Source: Rhynochetos jubatus (Eukaryota; Chordata; Aves; Eurypygiformes; Rhynochetidae). Taken from it: a DNA stretch of 64,000 nucleotides. How positions within the stretch are numbered: the stretch's first letter is position 1; each line of letters begins with the position of its first letter. Shown here in pieces: positions 48,265-62,100 of this stretch. The position numbers and the translations under genes were made by a program. The notes under the pieces were generated by a model. It worked only from the letters and a program-made list of their open reading frames with translations. It was not told the origin of the DNA and made no database searches. The stretch is from the NCBI GenBank assembly GCA_027574665.1, contig CM050648.1, positions 45,231,700 through 45,295,699 of the forward strand, in the 5' to 3' direction.

Positions 48265-48335
48265 CAGATCCTGGGCCAGATCCTCAGCTGTTACAAATTG
48301 GTGGCTGTTACAAGTCTCTCTGACTTCATGTGTGC
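48265..48335. repeat. Old amniote repeat fragment (GGCCAGATCCTCAGCTG-type)
   Basis: GGGCCAGATCCTCAGCTGTT, ACAAATTGG, then CTCTGACTTCATGTG fit the common old amniote repeat 'ggccagatcctcagctggtgtaaat...ccattgacttcaatgg'. A related scrap is at 54178-54232. Confidence 0.5.
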
Positions 48336-51300
48336 AAAGTTTGAGCTCCAAGAGAAATTCTACAGTAAAACTACAAATCACTGAAAAATGAGGCACAGAG
48401 TAGAAACACAGGTGGTATTCACAGCATCTCCTTCAAATTCCTTTAGGCATTTAGATTGGCTTCCCTGAATCATGACTGCCTTCTCTGCATCGGCAGTGTG
48501 AGGAATCTGGGTTCCTCCAAAACTGCACCTTGACAGATGACTAAAGTACTGTCAGCCAGACAACATAAATGCCCTCAATACCACAAAAAATAAAGGTCAT
48601 GGCTTCTCTCAGTATAACTGAATTGCTCAAGTGACCCTGCTTTCAAGCAAAAGAAGGTATCAAGCCATTTCATTGTAGAAGTTGTGGTTATTTGCAAAAG
48701 CAAATCAGTTGTTGCACCAATTTCTGCATCACTATCTAATTTCTCTGGGATTCTCTTAATTAAAAAGTGTTCTGAGTGATGTCTTGCTGCCTATAATAAG
48801 AAAGATTTCTATTTTCTTTTAATGATGGTCTGAATCCTGTGTAGTAACCAACTGACTAACACAGGGAAATCCCAATCTTTCAGCTCCATTGTATAATTTA
48901 TACAATATGTTCAACACTTTCCCACATAATAAACGTGGGAATCCCTCACAACCAGTCCAAGGTCTGAGGTTTTTCGTATGAATCATGTTCGCTGCATCCT
49001 GGCTTTACCACACCCCCAACTACTTCTGCTGGGAGCCAAAGAGTTACTGCAATCACCACTGGTAGGAGATACCATGTGCAAAAGCATTATTTACAGCAGG
49101 ATGCAGTGAAGATGAGAGCCAGAGTCTGATAACTTTATCTTAGGGGTTACCTGGGAAAGACTCCTCTAGGTCTATTTAAAAGAGTAACTTTAAATAATGA
49201 ATAAATTAAGAGATATTATCATTCAAATATTACTTCTTGCTATGACAAATCTTTCATGTAACCCTTAGCCAGGTTCTGTTTATTTAAGGTGATGCTCATT
49301 TGAATAGTTTGGGAAAGAAGTGCTTTCACTGTACCTGTTATTCAATTTGACAGTTCTTTGCAACACGGGAAAGAGTCATGTTTGAACTTGTACAGAGAAA
49401 TGTCATTGTCTTGTCTTTAGAAAAGATATTCAAGATAATTCAGATAACGTTCACATGCATTTAGCTTCCCTGACTGGCAAATTTACTGTCTGGCAGAAGT
49501 TTTCATGTAAGAGGTGGGGGGAAACGACAACAGGTTGCCCTATTACTAATGCAAAACTGACAACTTTAATCACCCCTCAAAGGCTAATGTATACTTTCTG
49601 GATTGTGCTCAGTGCAGGGAATTGAAGCAGAAGGTTGCCTGTAACATAGATGTCTCCACTATACATTTATTCCTACTGCTTAGAGCCCTCACAGACATAC
49701 AAGCATATCATAGGGATAATCACCTCTCAGTCTTTTCTCTGTCGTATTTCACTTCTTTTATGCTGTGTTGTCAGATGAATCCCAGCTCCACCCATCGCAG
49801 TCAGGGAACAAGAGTTTGTCAAGGCTTTGGGCACTGTCAGCTCAAATCTGAGCACCTGACTTAAACTTCTGCCCTGAATCATCCTCTGGAAGAACCTCCT
49901 AGATACAAACCTGTCCGTTGACTCCAGAGGGAACCAAATCTAAAGACTAGTCAGCTAACCCAGCCACCTAAGTCAGAATCCAGATTCTAAATGTTAAATA
50001 AAGCCTCTTGCTGTTATGGGGGAAAAAAAAATAAATCAAGGTCAGAAAGAGATCTGAGCTATATTTATAAGAGCGAGTTTTTAAAGCATTTCCCTCATTA
50101 AAGCTAGTTTTTGAAGGGGTAGGAGGAATTCATAAAAGGAATTGCCTTTGCACTGTTATGCAAAGGTGCATTAGCCACAATCAACTTGTTGAGTATTGGG
50201 AGTTTGCCTTGTCTGCGTTGACTGTATGTAGCACGGGGGTCAGAAAGAGGGATCCCCAGTTTGGCTCTTATCAGCATCACCCATTCAGTTTGTAGTATTA
50301 AGCAAGTCAAGTAAGTGGTGTCAGCTGGCACCACAGATTTTCCCACATCACAGAAACGCTGTTTGGCTGAATGAATTTATGCTTATGAAGCACTTAAACT
50401 TTTTTTGAGAAGTCAGTGTAGTAGTATGAAAAGAAGTTTCTCGCGGGTTCCAGAGGAGCTGGGATCCGTAACACTGTGGCAATCAATCAGCAGCATTGCA
50501 GAGTGAGAGCACTGTGCCTCCCTGAAAGGCAAGCATACACAAAAGTTAAGAAATTGTTTATTCCAGGCGTAATAGGAAACTTTTGTATATAATTTCCCTG
50601 CTTACTCAGAGGCACTCTAACATCTGTCAGGCCAGGCCTAGCATACAGATCTGAGGAGAGAAACACATGGCCTGTTTCCTGATAGCAGCTCGCCCGCCAC
50701 TGCTGCCAGACTCAGTGACCACGCTCAGTTCCACCAGGGCACAGCTAAACTTCATGGACCAAATCCAAATCTGCACAGGTGTAAAGGAGAGCCACCCAGT
50801 CTGTTCAATGCCTTTAATGAAATTACGGTTCTGATTGCATGGCGCACCCTTAACCGTTTGAGAAGGGATAAAGACTGAAGCCAAAAGCTGGTCGCCTATC
50901 GTTCCTTGCTTCTTTGAGGCACATAGTATTTCGATCAGCATCCTGATCGGTGGCTCTGAACATCATTCCCCTCTGCTCATTCAGTGTCAGTCAGTTCAAA
51001 AGACAGTCACCTCAACTTCTGGAGTTGTTCAGGGGAAAGGAGTTTAAAGTGATCCACACTATTCTTTTAGATTCCAATCAAACTCTATTCAAACTCTGCA
51101 ATGGAAAAGCTGCAGCTTTAACCCCAGCACCACCAAACCACACTTTTTTCTTGTATTTATCCATAAATCCTGTTTAGTGAATTGTTCTCTTCTCCTGGGT
51201 TTATACACCTGTGCTCCTCTCCACTTTTACACATAAACTCATAATGTGTGGGCATCTGGTAATGTCCAGTGCTGCCAAGCTTTCCTATGAGAGCAAGCGA

Positions 51301-53235
51301 GCTCAGAGTGCCACAGTGACAGTGATCACTGTAATGGAAAATTTCAAATACTGTACCACAACAAGGACGCAACAACAGGGACACTTTTCCCAGCCTAAAA
51401 AGAAAAATGAAACCTGAAAAAAATTAGAATTATTGAAAAATATGTATTTTGAGATAGTCAGGAAAGCTATGCTGTGATTTTACTTTTTATTCTTTACACC
51501 TTCAGACACCTTCATGTGTTCACACATCTATACTTCAGAGTATTTTTTATCACCTCAGTCATAATTTAGAATTTTTAAAAGGCATGAAATGCAAGATATT
51601 GCAACTGACTGCAGCCTGTTTCTATCGCCCAAAGATTTTGGAAACATAACCAATGTCGTATTCCTTATCTGCTGTATTTCCTTCTCTTTCTGTATTACAA
51701 TACGTTTTGCACCCTGACAGAGGATTAATCACCTGATGGGAATACCACAGACTGCAGAGATCTGCTGGGAAATATATTTCTGAATGACTTCACACTAGTC
51801 AGAAGTTCATGATGTCTATGATTTATTGTCTCTGGTGAATTTCTCGTTGGAGTTGAGAATTTAAACTAGTTCAGCTGCTCCTAGTGATGAGGCACAGAAT
51901 GCAAATACAAGGCCACAGTAATGTCTGTGAAGCTCAAAGTTGGAAAGCAGCTTTTCCAAGATACTCAGAGAAATTATGAATTTAGACCTAAGGAGGAGAA
52001 GAGCAGCTTACTTTTCAGCTGTTTCCACATTCCTTTCTTGCTGTGCCATAAAGCCTTATACACAGCTAAAAGATAGAACTGGCCAAACCCTGAAGTCCTC
52101 CTTCAATTTTCATCACATTTTTTACACAGCACAACTATCTCTCAGCATACTTCCATGTAATAAGATACACAAATGGAAGTGCAGGGGAAAAAACCATCCA
52201 AGCCCAAGACGTCAGGACTACTCTTCAGCATGTTCAGGAGGTAACAACTGGAAGCTGAACAAAAGAGCAGCTCAGGTAATCGACACTGTTAGACAGATGG
52301 GGTTTATATACCCAGGAGGGTAGAAAGGCTCGGTTGGATCAGTCAAAAGCAAAGGCAGATGGCAACATGATATAAGTTCTACCTTGAACAAGGATTTCAG
52401 GTACAGAGCCCTGATCAGGAGTGAATATAGCTTGGCTGACATGGCTCAATGTTTCCAATAATTTTTAAAGCAATTTGTATTTCTTAATAATACCTTCCTC
52501 ATTGTTCAGTTCTGATATTCAGTGCTACGCCTTCTCTTCAGCCTTGTATACGATTAGTAATTTCTTTGGGATCATGAATCCCTAAAAGTAGTGTTTATTC
52601 ATACAAAATAAGCACTTAACATTTTGCAGTCTCTGAATTCAGTGAAATATACATCTTTTTTGGCCCAACAAGACTTTAAAGGCTGCCTTCACTCAGAGAT
52701 GTTATAAAAGGACTAAAAATGTTCAAGATACTTGCAGTGTTTTAAGTGTTAAAAAGTAATACACATTTGATCATGCAAATGGCCGCGGGTCTGACTCCTG
52801 ACTGCTTTGCCCCCCTGTAAAGGCGCATAAACCCCAACCATTCTGTTGCGAACAACTGCAGATGACAATGCTAAGTGCGACACTAAGGCTATCAAGCCAT
52901 CAACCAAGCTAGTGAGTCAAGCAGCTGTTTCTCTGGAGTCCTATTTATACAAATGTGAGAGACACATAAATTTGAGCACACAGCAAAAGCAGAAGGTCTA
53001 CCTAACGCTTGTCCTAGGAGAAAAGAAACAGGAAAGGGAAGCACATTGGGGATGAATAGGTTAGCCTTTGTCCTCTCTGTCATTCCCCTACATGTCTGGA
53101 TGTGCCTGTCTTCCATTTTGAGAATTTATCTGTTTCCGTGCAGTGAAGAGAGGTTTCGTCTCCTTTCAGCTATCACATTCACCTCTTTCAGAAGGTTTGC
53201 TTTGCCCAAATTTTTTGACAAGGAGTGAGTGAAAT
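48336..53235. other. AT-rich unique sequence
   Basis: No gene is supported. The longest frame (51940-52323, plus) begins with a run of ordinary-looking residues but has no recognisable domain and no good exon edges. Confidence 0.5.
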
Positions 53236-53295
53236 CACAGCCCCACTGAAGTCAGTGGGAAATTTGCCATTCACCATAATGGAGCCAGGATTTCA
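53236..53295. repeat. Old amniote repeat fragment (CATTGACTTCAATGG-type)
   Basis: CCCACTGAAGTCAGTGGGAA, then TTTGCCATTCACCATAATGG and GAGCCAGGATTTCAC match the 'cactgaagtcaatgg...ttgccattgacttcaatggg...caggatttcac' pattern well. Confidence 0.6.
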
Positions 53296-53324
53296 CAGAA
53301 AGTTTATATCCATAGAAGACCAGA

Positions 53325-53412
53325 CTGAATCTAGTCCAGTGTTTGTGAAGTGCTTTGAAGTAGAGAGTGTTGCAGCACTGACAGTATTGCTATTATTATT
53401 ATTGCTATTGAG
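53325..53412 (+). repeat. MIR/CORE-SINE tail relic
   Basis: GTGAAGTGCTTTGAAGTAGA matches the amniote MIR tail 'gtaaagcgctttgagatcta'. It is followed by GTTGCAGCACTGACAGTA and an ATTGCTATTATTATTATTGC end, as in the family's 'tattattattatt' terminus. Confidence 0.6.
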
Positions 53413-54177
53413 TGCATGACAGAGAAGAAAGGTAGAAACCTCAGAGTGAACTGGAAGGAAATACTGGTTCTGCAGATCTTTCTCAGAGGTCAGTACATGA
53501 CATTTTTCTAAACAGTTTCCTTTAAAAGTGTCTAGTAAAATTCTCTTTCAACCTAAGTACTTTCTTGGCATGTTAATCAGAAGCAGATCTTCCAACCAAG
53601 TACAGCCACCCTGACTGAAAACGTCCTATCTTTTCCTTTGCCTAGTTTTCCTAGAGCTTTATTATTGCCCTCTAAGGATTAACTGAAATACTCTACGGAG
53701 AGCTTAAAATGTTTTCTGAAACCCTGCAAAAGCCCAAGCAAGAAAGGAGAAACAATTGTTTCCTTTCAGCCTATCTATTCTTCATCTGAACTACAGTGTG
53801 GCCTTTGCACTTCACAGGCCCATGGAAACGAGAGCCTGGGATTCAGTAAACGTTGGCAATGATAAGCTATTTCACTACTTGTGGCTGTCGTGTATGTATT
53901 ACCACCAGACAAGACAACGGTTGATCATCAAGGAAATAAAGCCCTCTCCCATGATCTCATTAACTAGTTTGTTCTGCCACAGACTCATTCAAAATTCTTT
54001 TCAAGTTACACGGACAGCACAGCAGTCAGGAAATGTGATAGCTGCTACCAAAGGAACTAGCAGTTGGGTCTTGGCTGTCGTTTCACCCCAGCATCCTCAG
54101 CTCGCAGTCCCTGCAGTTCTCCCCAGCATCTTGCTCATTAGAAAAGAACATTCCCTGTAGGGTTCAGGCACCCAGGG
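53413..54177. other. Unique noncoding sequence
   Basis: No supported gene. The 53756-54160 plus-strand frame has no recognisable features. Confidence 0.5.
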
Positions 54178-54232
54178 ACAGATCTTCAACTGGTGCAAAC
54201 TGACAGTGCTCCGTTAACCTCAGGCAACCCAA
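54178..54232. repeat. Old amniote repeat scrap
   Basis: GGACAGATCTTCAACTGGTGCAAACTGACAG resembles 'ggccagatcctcagctggtgtaaat'. The rest is decayed. Confidence 0.35.
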
Positions 54233-57200
54233 GGTTTTAGGCTGCAGAGGATTTATCAGCAACTCGGCAGCTGTGAGAAGAGCACAGCGTTAGGTCAGGG
54301 GGCGAGCAGGCCAGCAACTGTGATTCAGCCATTGGCACACTCAGTTCAGCTGAGAATTCCCAACCACAGCCTACAAAAGGGAGTTGTTACATCTTGATTA
54401 ATTCCAAATTACACTGTCTTCTTTCAGTCTCTACCTTTTTTGGTTATCTCAGTGAACAGCAATGGTCCCAGTGGTTGAGATCTGCACAGTCAAGGTCTTG
54501 ACTCTGATCTTAATCATGTGGCCCGTGACGGAAACAGTGACAAATTACTGCTATCAGTCAAGTACAAAGAAAGGACAAGCTTTGTGTAGTCTTCTAAATT
54601 TAATCCACTGCACTATAATCCAAATAAAGATAGTGATATAAAATATACTATCCAATAGTTCACTAAATATTTAGTAGGTATAATTGCAGCTAGAAAGAAA
54701 CGTCAAATACCATAACCTAAGAATTTTCTGAAAACAGTTTCTACATCTTCTGTTCTTGACCCAGGTGTCACCCACTAACACGCTATTGCTGCAGAGGCAG
54801 AGCACATTAGGTTTTAGCTGTGCCAGGATACTTGCCGGCATTTTACTTCTCTGAACACCACACTTAATTCAGGCCTGAGATTCTTATTTTAAAATCTGCG
54901 AGACAACGCTAGATTCTCCAGTGCAGGTATCTCAATGCACGTAGGCTTCAGTGTTGTATGAAGACACTTCTCTAAGGATACCTGTGTGGGCAAAGATCAT
55001 GTCTTGATAGCTTCCTGTCAGCACTGCATCAATGCACCTACAGAGCTTTTGGCACAGCCTGGAATGGATCTGGTATTCTATATGGGCAGCTGCTTTTGCA
55101 GCACAGGAGGTCACATCTATCTGCATGCAGTCATGTCAACACCTCACTTGATGCCCTTACAATCATCTTTCAAGAAGCTTTTTAGTTTCTCAGTACTTTG
55201 GGAAATGAGACCGCTTCTTTGTAAATTGCAATATGGATTTAAACGCCCAACTCTACACAGATAGATAGATTTTAAAACATTGGCAACAGTGAATAAGTAT
55301 ATTAATAAGCGCAAAAGCAAAAATAACCACCTATTTAAGTATTTGCTATAAATAGATATGTTGCCTATTTAAGCTTCCCAGTATGAAATGCTAGGTTCGG
55401 GTGTAGCATTTCAACCAATAAACACATTCTTAAGGGAAGACATGACATGCTTTTCTACCACTCATCGCAATCAAATGCAACAGCTGCATGTGTTCAGAAC
55501 AGTTCAGATCACACCTAGCTCTTAGAGCTACTTCTCATGGCCTGTGACATAAAAAGGAGGAAACTGGGCCCACTCTCCTTTCTTACGAAAATATACAACA
55601 CTGCACAAATCGGTACTTCCTTCATGCAGGATTGCTCTTAGGCATCCATGTGTGACTTCAAGAACAAAAATTGGTTTTTTACTCCAAAACAACAGACAAG
55701 GGGAGAATTTAGAAAATGAGAAAGACAGACAGAGAGGTGTCCATCCCTTTCTGTGCCCTCAAAAAACCACACCAACAGGTTGGACTAGAGAGACTTAGCA
55801 GAAAGGACAGGTAGTTTGCAGTCAATAATCTGGTATTTTACCCTTCTTTGAAATCAGCTGGGACAACCTTATGAATTTTAGTGGGGTCAGGATCTCACTC
55901 ACTCTTTTGCCTGACCGAGAAAGTGTAACATTTTGCTGAATTAACTTCTTAATGGGGCCAAATTCTCCCTTTTCTGACATTTGGGACTGCGAAAGACCTA
56001 GTGCTGCTAACAGCCCTTTGATGTGCCAGCCTTCTACAGCTTCCAGGTCCATCCTGCCTTTGGGGGTCAAACCTGTTCGCAGCCCCATGACCGCACATTA
56101 CCTCTCAACACATTTTCTCTGCCTTCCCTACTGCTGGGAACACACAGGCATCCTCTAGAAATGCATCTCGCCTTCTCAGCAGCTCTGAAGGCCTGTGGTG
56201 GGTCGGCTCCACTGATCAGCTGGAGATTTTGTTTAGAAGGTTTCTTTATGCTGTTTATGTTGCTGTCAAGTCTAGCTCACCACAGACCTAACACTGCCAC
56301 CTCTTTGTTTACATACCTCCACTCCAGGACATTATAACCCTCCTCTACGAACACTGCCCAGTGTGTGAGGGCGCAGCTCCTCTTTTTTATTTTTATAAGA
56401 TTTGTTAACCACATTGCTATAAGATATTCATTCAAATTCCACCCAAATAGACCTCTTGCTGTCAGCATTTAATTACGCTGGCATTCCTACGTAAATAGAG
56501 CATTAGCCAAAATAGAGCCTATTATAGAAGATAAGGTCAGGCACATCTTTACAAGAAAAGGAAGCTTTGGGAGCTTCTGTACTTTTGACAAGAATAACTT
56601 TCTGAATGCAAGAAAAAAATGTAGACAACTGAGCATGTTCTGCCGGGGATAAATCATGCTATTGAAAGTAATACTCGGTATTTATGCATCTTCCTTTGGA
56701 AGTTTAAGAGGACATATTTAATACATGTATATAAAGTATGTCTCTGTAAGACTACAAGGTCTTTTCAGACTTTCCTTGAAAAATAATACACACTTAAGAT
56801 CACTCCCGTTAAAGATTTGCAGCTCAGGAAAGATTCCAACCAAGGTTTTCTCCCAAGCTGGGTATCAAATTATTTCACAGAGTCTTCCTCTCAGTTTGGC
56901 TCATGTATGTAAACATCTGGAGAAACATTATGTTCTAAGTTTAACCACAGATTTTATATCATATGATAAGCATACACTTTAAATTCTCATTTAAATCTTA
57001 AAATACTGAAATCTCATAAATTCAAATGGTTCCCCAGTCTTCCAAGTATAAATGCCCATTTCCCTTTCAAATAAGTTTAGAAAAATAACATAATCCTTCA
57101 AACAAGACTATCAGACCCAATTGTATTTATATTGACAGGAATTGCAGCAAGCCTCATATGAGTTTTTCCTCAGCAGGATGAGTCTTAACTCAATTGTCAG

Positions 57201-58388
57201 GCTTTCTGTCACCTCCAGTCAAGATTCCTGTGAAAGGTCACACAGATTTAATGCAGTGGCTCAACTTTTATTGCACCAGGACACTGCAGTTGACTTCAGC
57301 TTCCCAGCCAGCACTCTCCATAACCACACCGAGAGGTAGAACTGAAATCATGCTGAACAGCCACAGAGCTATGTCTGTGATAGCAGCTTTTGAAGTTAAA
57401 CTTGTGCAAGTTTCTGGATGATGAGAAATTGCATCAGCTGTTTCACCATTTGTTTTGGCCAAATTCCATTCAGCTTGAACGGGAATTAAGTATCCCTTAA
57501 CCTGCTGCTGCTGCAGAAATCTATATAGAACACAATTCAGTGTACTCAAAATGAGACTTGACCCTAATATTCAGTTTACATGTTATTTTCTTGCGGCACA
57601 TTTGTCTTGACGAGACAATCTCAATTTACCCAAAGGTTCCTATGTTTCTAGTAGTGTCAGAAGCAACTATCAGAACAATTTTTGCTGTAATAGTTGATAT
57701 GGATCACGCAAGTTCTTTATTCTGAGACACCAGTGGAAAATCATTGCAGAATTTGGCCCACTGTATTTTCACTTGTAGACATCTAGATACCCTAAAAATG
57801 CTTCACAAGTTACTAACAAAGTGTTTGCAATTAACTTATTTTATTGCTGAGCTCTGCCCCAGTACCATGACGTAATTCACCTGTGCCGTTTGACCTAAAG
57901 GTAACTTTGGCAGTCAAAGCTGATACGTATTCTCACAGATCTGCCCTGTTACCTAACGCTGCCTACTGCTGCATTAGAGGAGCGTAAAAATTATTTACTT
58001 ATAAATATGTCAATCTTGTACAAAGTACTCTGAACAAATGTCTTCTACTACATGCTTTAAAAAAACCCCACATTTTATTTGGCTGGAAAAGCTTTGATAA
58101 ACAACAGGTCTCATTGACTGCAACATTGAAATGCTCTAATGAATTCTTAATGTCTTTAGTTGTTTAACTGGATCTTATTACAAAGAAGCTGAAGACACAG
58201 AAGCATGATGTTTCCTCCACTGGCACATTTAAGAAATCAGCAGAGGCATGCCAAGAAAATGTTCTGCTTTCACAACAAGTCTCCAAGACTGAACTCAGGG
58301 GGAAAAATAAAAAGCGTTTTGTCGTGGTTCCTAGAATTGAACTACTGCTGTTGATTTGAAATCTATATTACCATTTCCTCAAACTGAC
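54233..58388. other. AT-rich unique sequence
   Basis: No supported gene. Bases 55850-55905 (GAAATCAGCTGGGACAACCT and a GGGGTCAGGATCTCAC end) look like another decayed copy of the old repeat noted at 53.2 kb. Confidence 0.5.
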
Positions 58389-58419
58389 TACACTTTGTTC
58401 TGTGGCAGAACAAAGTGTA
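58389..58419. repeat. Perfect inverted repeat: 14-bp arms, 3-base loop
   Basis: TACACTTTGTTCTG, loop TGG, then CAGAACAAAGTGTA. All 14 pairs are perfect; the next outer pair (C/T) does not match. The arms contain CTTTGTTCTG/CAGAACAAAG. CAAAG and ACAAAG are SOX/TCF-like core words, and AGAACA is a steroid-receptor half-site word. It is too short for a microRNA precursor. Confidence 0.95.
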
Positions 58420-58839
58420 TGATACTTCATCTGTGACTGCCTAGCAGGTGGCAAAAACTGATCACACTTGAAGACAAATTAAAGGTCAGAGATCTCTAAT
58501 TGCACAGACAGCAGAAGGAACATTCTCCTCTTAAAGTACATGTGCCGTTTCCCTGTGAAGTTAAAACTTGATTTTCAAGGCGATGCTGTGCTTTACTGAC
58601 CACAGTTATGGCAGAGGCCTACCGACTGCAGAGATCCTCCCGCTCTGTTCAATAACCCCATGCTGTCTAACAAGACTGAGCTGAGAAAGTCCCCTTCAAA
58701 TTTTGCCTCAGGTCCTCCATTCAGTGCTGTGCCATTATCAACGTCCCCGTGTCTGCTGCAGGTTTTCTATTTCCCATGCAGTCCTGAGCCATAGAGACCC
58801 AGGCTCAACAAGGGGATAAATCACTACAGGCTCCTCAAG
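58420..58839. other. Unique noncoding sequence
   Basis: Nothing supported. Confidence 0.5.
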
Positions 58840-59130
58840 CGTTCTGCTCTTGTGTCTGTGCCGACCAACCCGTTGTGCTTTGAGAAGCCTCCCAGCTTGC
58901 CTGGAGGCTTTCTTCGCTGTAAAAAACCTATGTATTATCATCACCAGCAAAACAACGGAGCTGGCTGCGGGCGCAGCGGTAACACAGCCACAGGCAGAGG
59001 GAATAACCCCATGCAGAGCTTGCGGAGCTGAGGAGCGGAGCACAACGAGGCCTGGAGAGGCCCAGTGCACGCAGGGGCTGCTGCGCCAGCGCGCTTACCC
59101 CACAGGCCGTGTCCTGGCAAAGCGACAGGG
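58840..59130. promoter_or_regulatory. Small CpG-dense patch with a minus-strand donor
   Basis: I count about 17 CpG in 290 bases, against a CpG-poor surround. On the minus strand a good donor (CTGTGGG/GTAAGCGCG, GT at 59097-59098) lies inside it, so a minus-strand first exon starting to the right is conceivable. Open frames on both strands are not recognised. It is too short for a classical CpG island. Confidence 0.35.
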
Positions 59131-62100
59131 TAGTATTGGTCCTGGTCAGAAAGCAAGGTACTTGCCCAGTTTCCTCACGTAAGGAGGAGAGGAGTAATAG
59201 AGCAGGAAGAGCTTCACAGCATGTGAGGACACAAGACTTACTCGGAAAAAAAAATAAAAATAGAGGTGTTCCTCCCTGCAATGCCTTTTCTGAGCACAGT
59301 GAAGAAGGTCCCAAAGTTCATCTGCCCATAGATTTCCTTGAATGAGAAATAACATGTAGAAAGTGGGTGTCCGCTTCCCAGAATATGCTTCAGAGCGTTT
59401 GAGTACGTACCTCATCCTCCCCCACGGTTGTTTGTTTTATCCATCTGTTATTGCCCCATATTTGATTACGAATTGAAAGCATTCTCCTGGAGCTGCACTC
59501 TGAGCTTTTTAAACTGAAGTGTTTGAATAAGGCTTGTCACTACAGGAAGGATGTAGAGGGCATCGAATTCCCCAGCTGCCTCCCATCACCCTTTCCCCCT
59601 CCCTGCACCTCAGAGCCAGTGAGCAGCTCAGATGCAAACCAGGAGAGCTCTAAGCAGCTGCTACCTTTTCCCTGTTTCTCCTATGAGCAGCTCCCATGCA
59701 GGAGACAAAGGGAAGAGTGGCTCTGTTACTTGTTTTCAAGTGAGTTGAAGGAGCCTGAGGGCAAACAGAATGGTTCATTGGGCTATGTCTAAGCCTACAG
59801 CAGTACATTAGTAGAGGATGGATTCCCCCATCCTACACAGCCACAAGGGAGAGGCAGAGAAATAGGTGAAAAAGGGGTCATGTGGCTGCCTGGTTCTCCC
59901 TGCCCCAGCCACAATGCTGGTTAAAGAAATTATCCTGATTTTTCCCAGCTGAGTATCCCAAGGAACTGTGCGCAGTCCTACAATGTCTTTCTTCTGGAAA
60001 GATCTGCAGAAACAGGATGTCTTGGCAGTACTCCAAGGTCAGGAAGTTCCCCCTTTCAGAGGACTTTCCAGGAAGGGGCGTTTGGGGCTGATCTCCACTC
60101 CCTCTTCACTGGCTGAAATGACATATGAAATAACCTGGTGAAGTCTTGGGCCGAGAAGGAGCTTCCCTGCTCCAATCAAGTGCCTGCAGAACAAGCCAAA
60201 CTCTTCTGCTCGGCCTAGAGCATCTCTCTCCACCGCTGCCAGGGTGTGACAAAAGCTACCAGGCTGCGTGGCAGCCAGCAGATTTGGGAACATCCCTATC
60301 TCTTGTGCACTGCTTTCGAGGGAGCAGAATATGCATCTTTTAAATGTATAGCCTGTTTCTTAAGTTTCCTTTTTTTCTCCTCTGAATTACTCCAATAAGC
60401 CATTTGCATTTGATATTTTAACTGATATGGGGGCTATTTCAGGTAGCAAATTTGCTGCTTTGTTCTTCACAAGATGTGGAAATTTTATTTTAAAAGCAGG
60501 TTTTCAGCTTCAAAGATTTATAACCTGACACTTGAAACGCATCATGCACAAACCACCCTTGCCTCAAATTTTGGCCATTTGTGAAGCCCAAAAGCGGTGT
60601 GGAGCTGGCTGACAGTAAGGGGGACTGAAAAACAGTTTCTGTGTGGGCTTCTGCTGCAGCCAGATTAGATGAGGGAATTAGAGACAGGGTGTGGTTCCCA
60701 CCTAGAATGCCTCTCCTACAGTTCACAGACCTTCACACTGTCTTATTAACACACACTTCCCTCTCTCCTTCCAAATATGCAAACTGCACCCTCTCCCAGG
60801 TCCCTCCTTAGCTTAAGGGTGCTGGCGTGTTCTCTGCTGACTTTCTGGAACCCAGGGATTTCCAATTATTTCCACATCCTCCTCCTGTTTCTCTTCTGGC
60901 TGCAGTGCCTCTGGGCTGCCAGCTTGACTTCCCACTCCGCAGGTCTGCGAGGCAAGGGCAGAAAGGCGAAAAAATTAAGAGAGCAGAGTGGTATTTGCAC
61001 AAGGCAGAAGGAAAGAAGAACAAATAGAAATTGCCTGGAGCGAGATCTGCTTATTCTCCCTATCTTGCCCTTCTCTCTGAAAAGGCAGCCTTCATGTCTC
61101 CTCAGGTTCTTGTTAAGTTTCCCAGCTATCTTTTATTCAGCATCCAGCTGTGTCTCCCTCAGTTCCTAGGAAGAGAGGAGGAGTGTCTTTGCCTTTAGGC
61201 ACCTCAAGCTGCATCAAGATGAGGTACAGGCAGCATGTTTCATTAGAGCGTGTGGCATAGCACAGTGCAGCACATCTGAGAAGTCTTGAACATACTATTG
61301 CAGTGTTTGAAATTACTGCATTAGGTGACATCCCCCCAGATCAAAAGTTGATCCCAGTCTAGATAAGCGATTACTGTAGAGCCTCTACCTCAGGCCTGTC
61401 CAGCAATTCCCTCACCGTTATCAGCTTGGCCCAACTACACAGCCCTAACTCACTCCCTTGGCTTTCCAATGCTTGCTTAACTACTCTTCCGTTTTGCAGT
61501 ATCTCAGAAATACTCCTCACTCCATACCTGCCAGACTGGTGGCTTTAGCCAGCCTCACCCAAGCCCTTCCCTGGCCATGGCTACAAAGGACTTCCACCCA
61601 CTTGCATGCTGTGGGTAGTATTACAAACAACCCCCTTCACCCTGTTCCCAGGCCCAGTATTGCAGGGAGAGAAAGGGAAGGAAGGAAAAAGGAGATAGCA
61701 AAAACGAACTTATTGTTCACCAGAAGGATGGGGAAAGCACAGAGAAAAGCTGACCTGAGCTGCAAAGCTCTTTCTCCTGTAAGGACGATTTCTGCTGTTC
61801 CCACCCTTCCCCGTCCCACTCTCCTATGTCTAAAGAAAGGGGAAGAACTGTGTCTGCCTTTTGCAGAAGTCCTGGTTTGATGCTTTTTCTGTAGGAAGCC
61901 AGTTAATGAATGCAGCATTTCCCACTGGCAAAGCCGTGAGCCTCTTGAAGGCCTAGGATCAAGATATTGATAGCAGTGTAGCTCTTTATATTCCTATCTA
62001 TTAGATTGCTAGGATAAGATAGGAGCCAAGCATTTATCTGGTTAATTACTCCTTTCATTTTCTACATTATTCCCATTTCAAAATCTGTATGTATACATTC

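Noticed and set aside
53398..53425. GAGTGCATGACAGAGAA, similar to the miR-148/152 mature word
   Set aside because: The seed region differs, there is no fold-back precursor around it, and it lies at the end of a MIR-like tail.
58738..59070. Minus-strand frame with a hydrophobic stretch and basic segment
   Set aside because: No ATG in context, no family recognised, and opposite-strand frames are open too. It overlaps a CpG-dense patch that explains the lack of stops.
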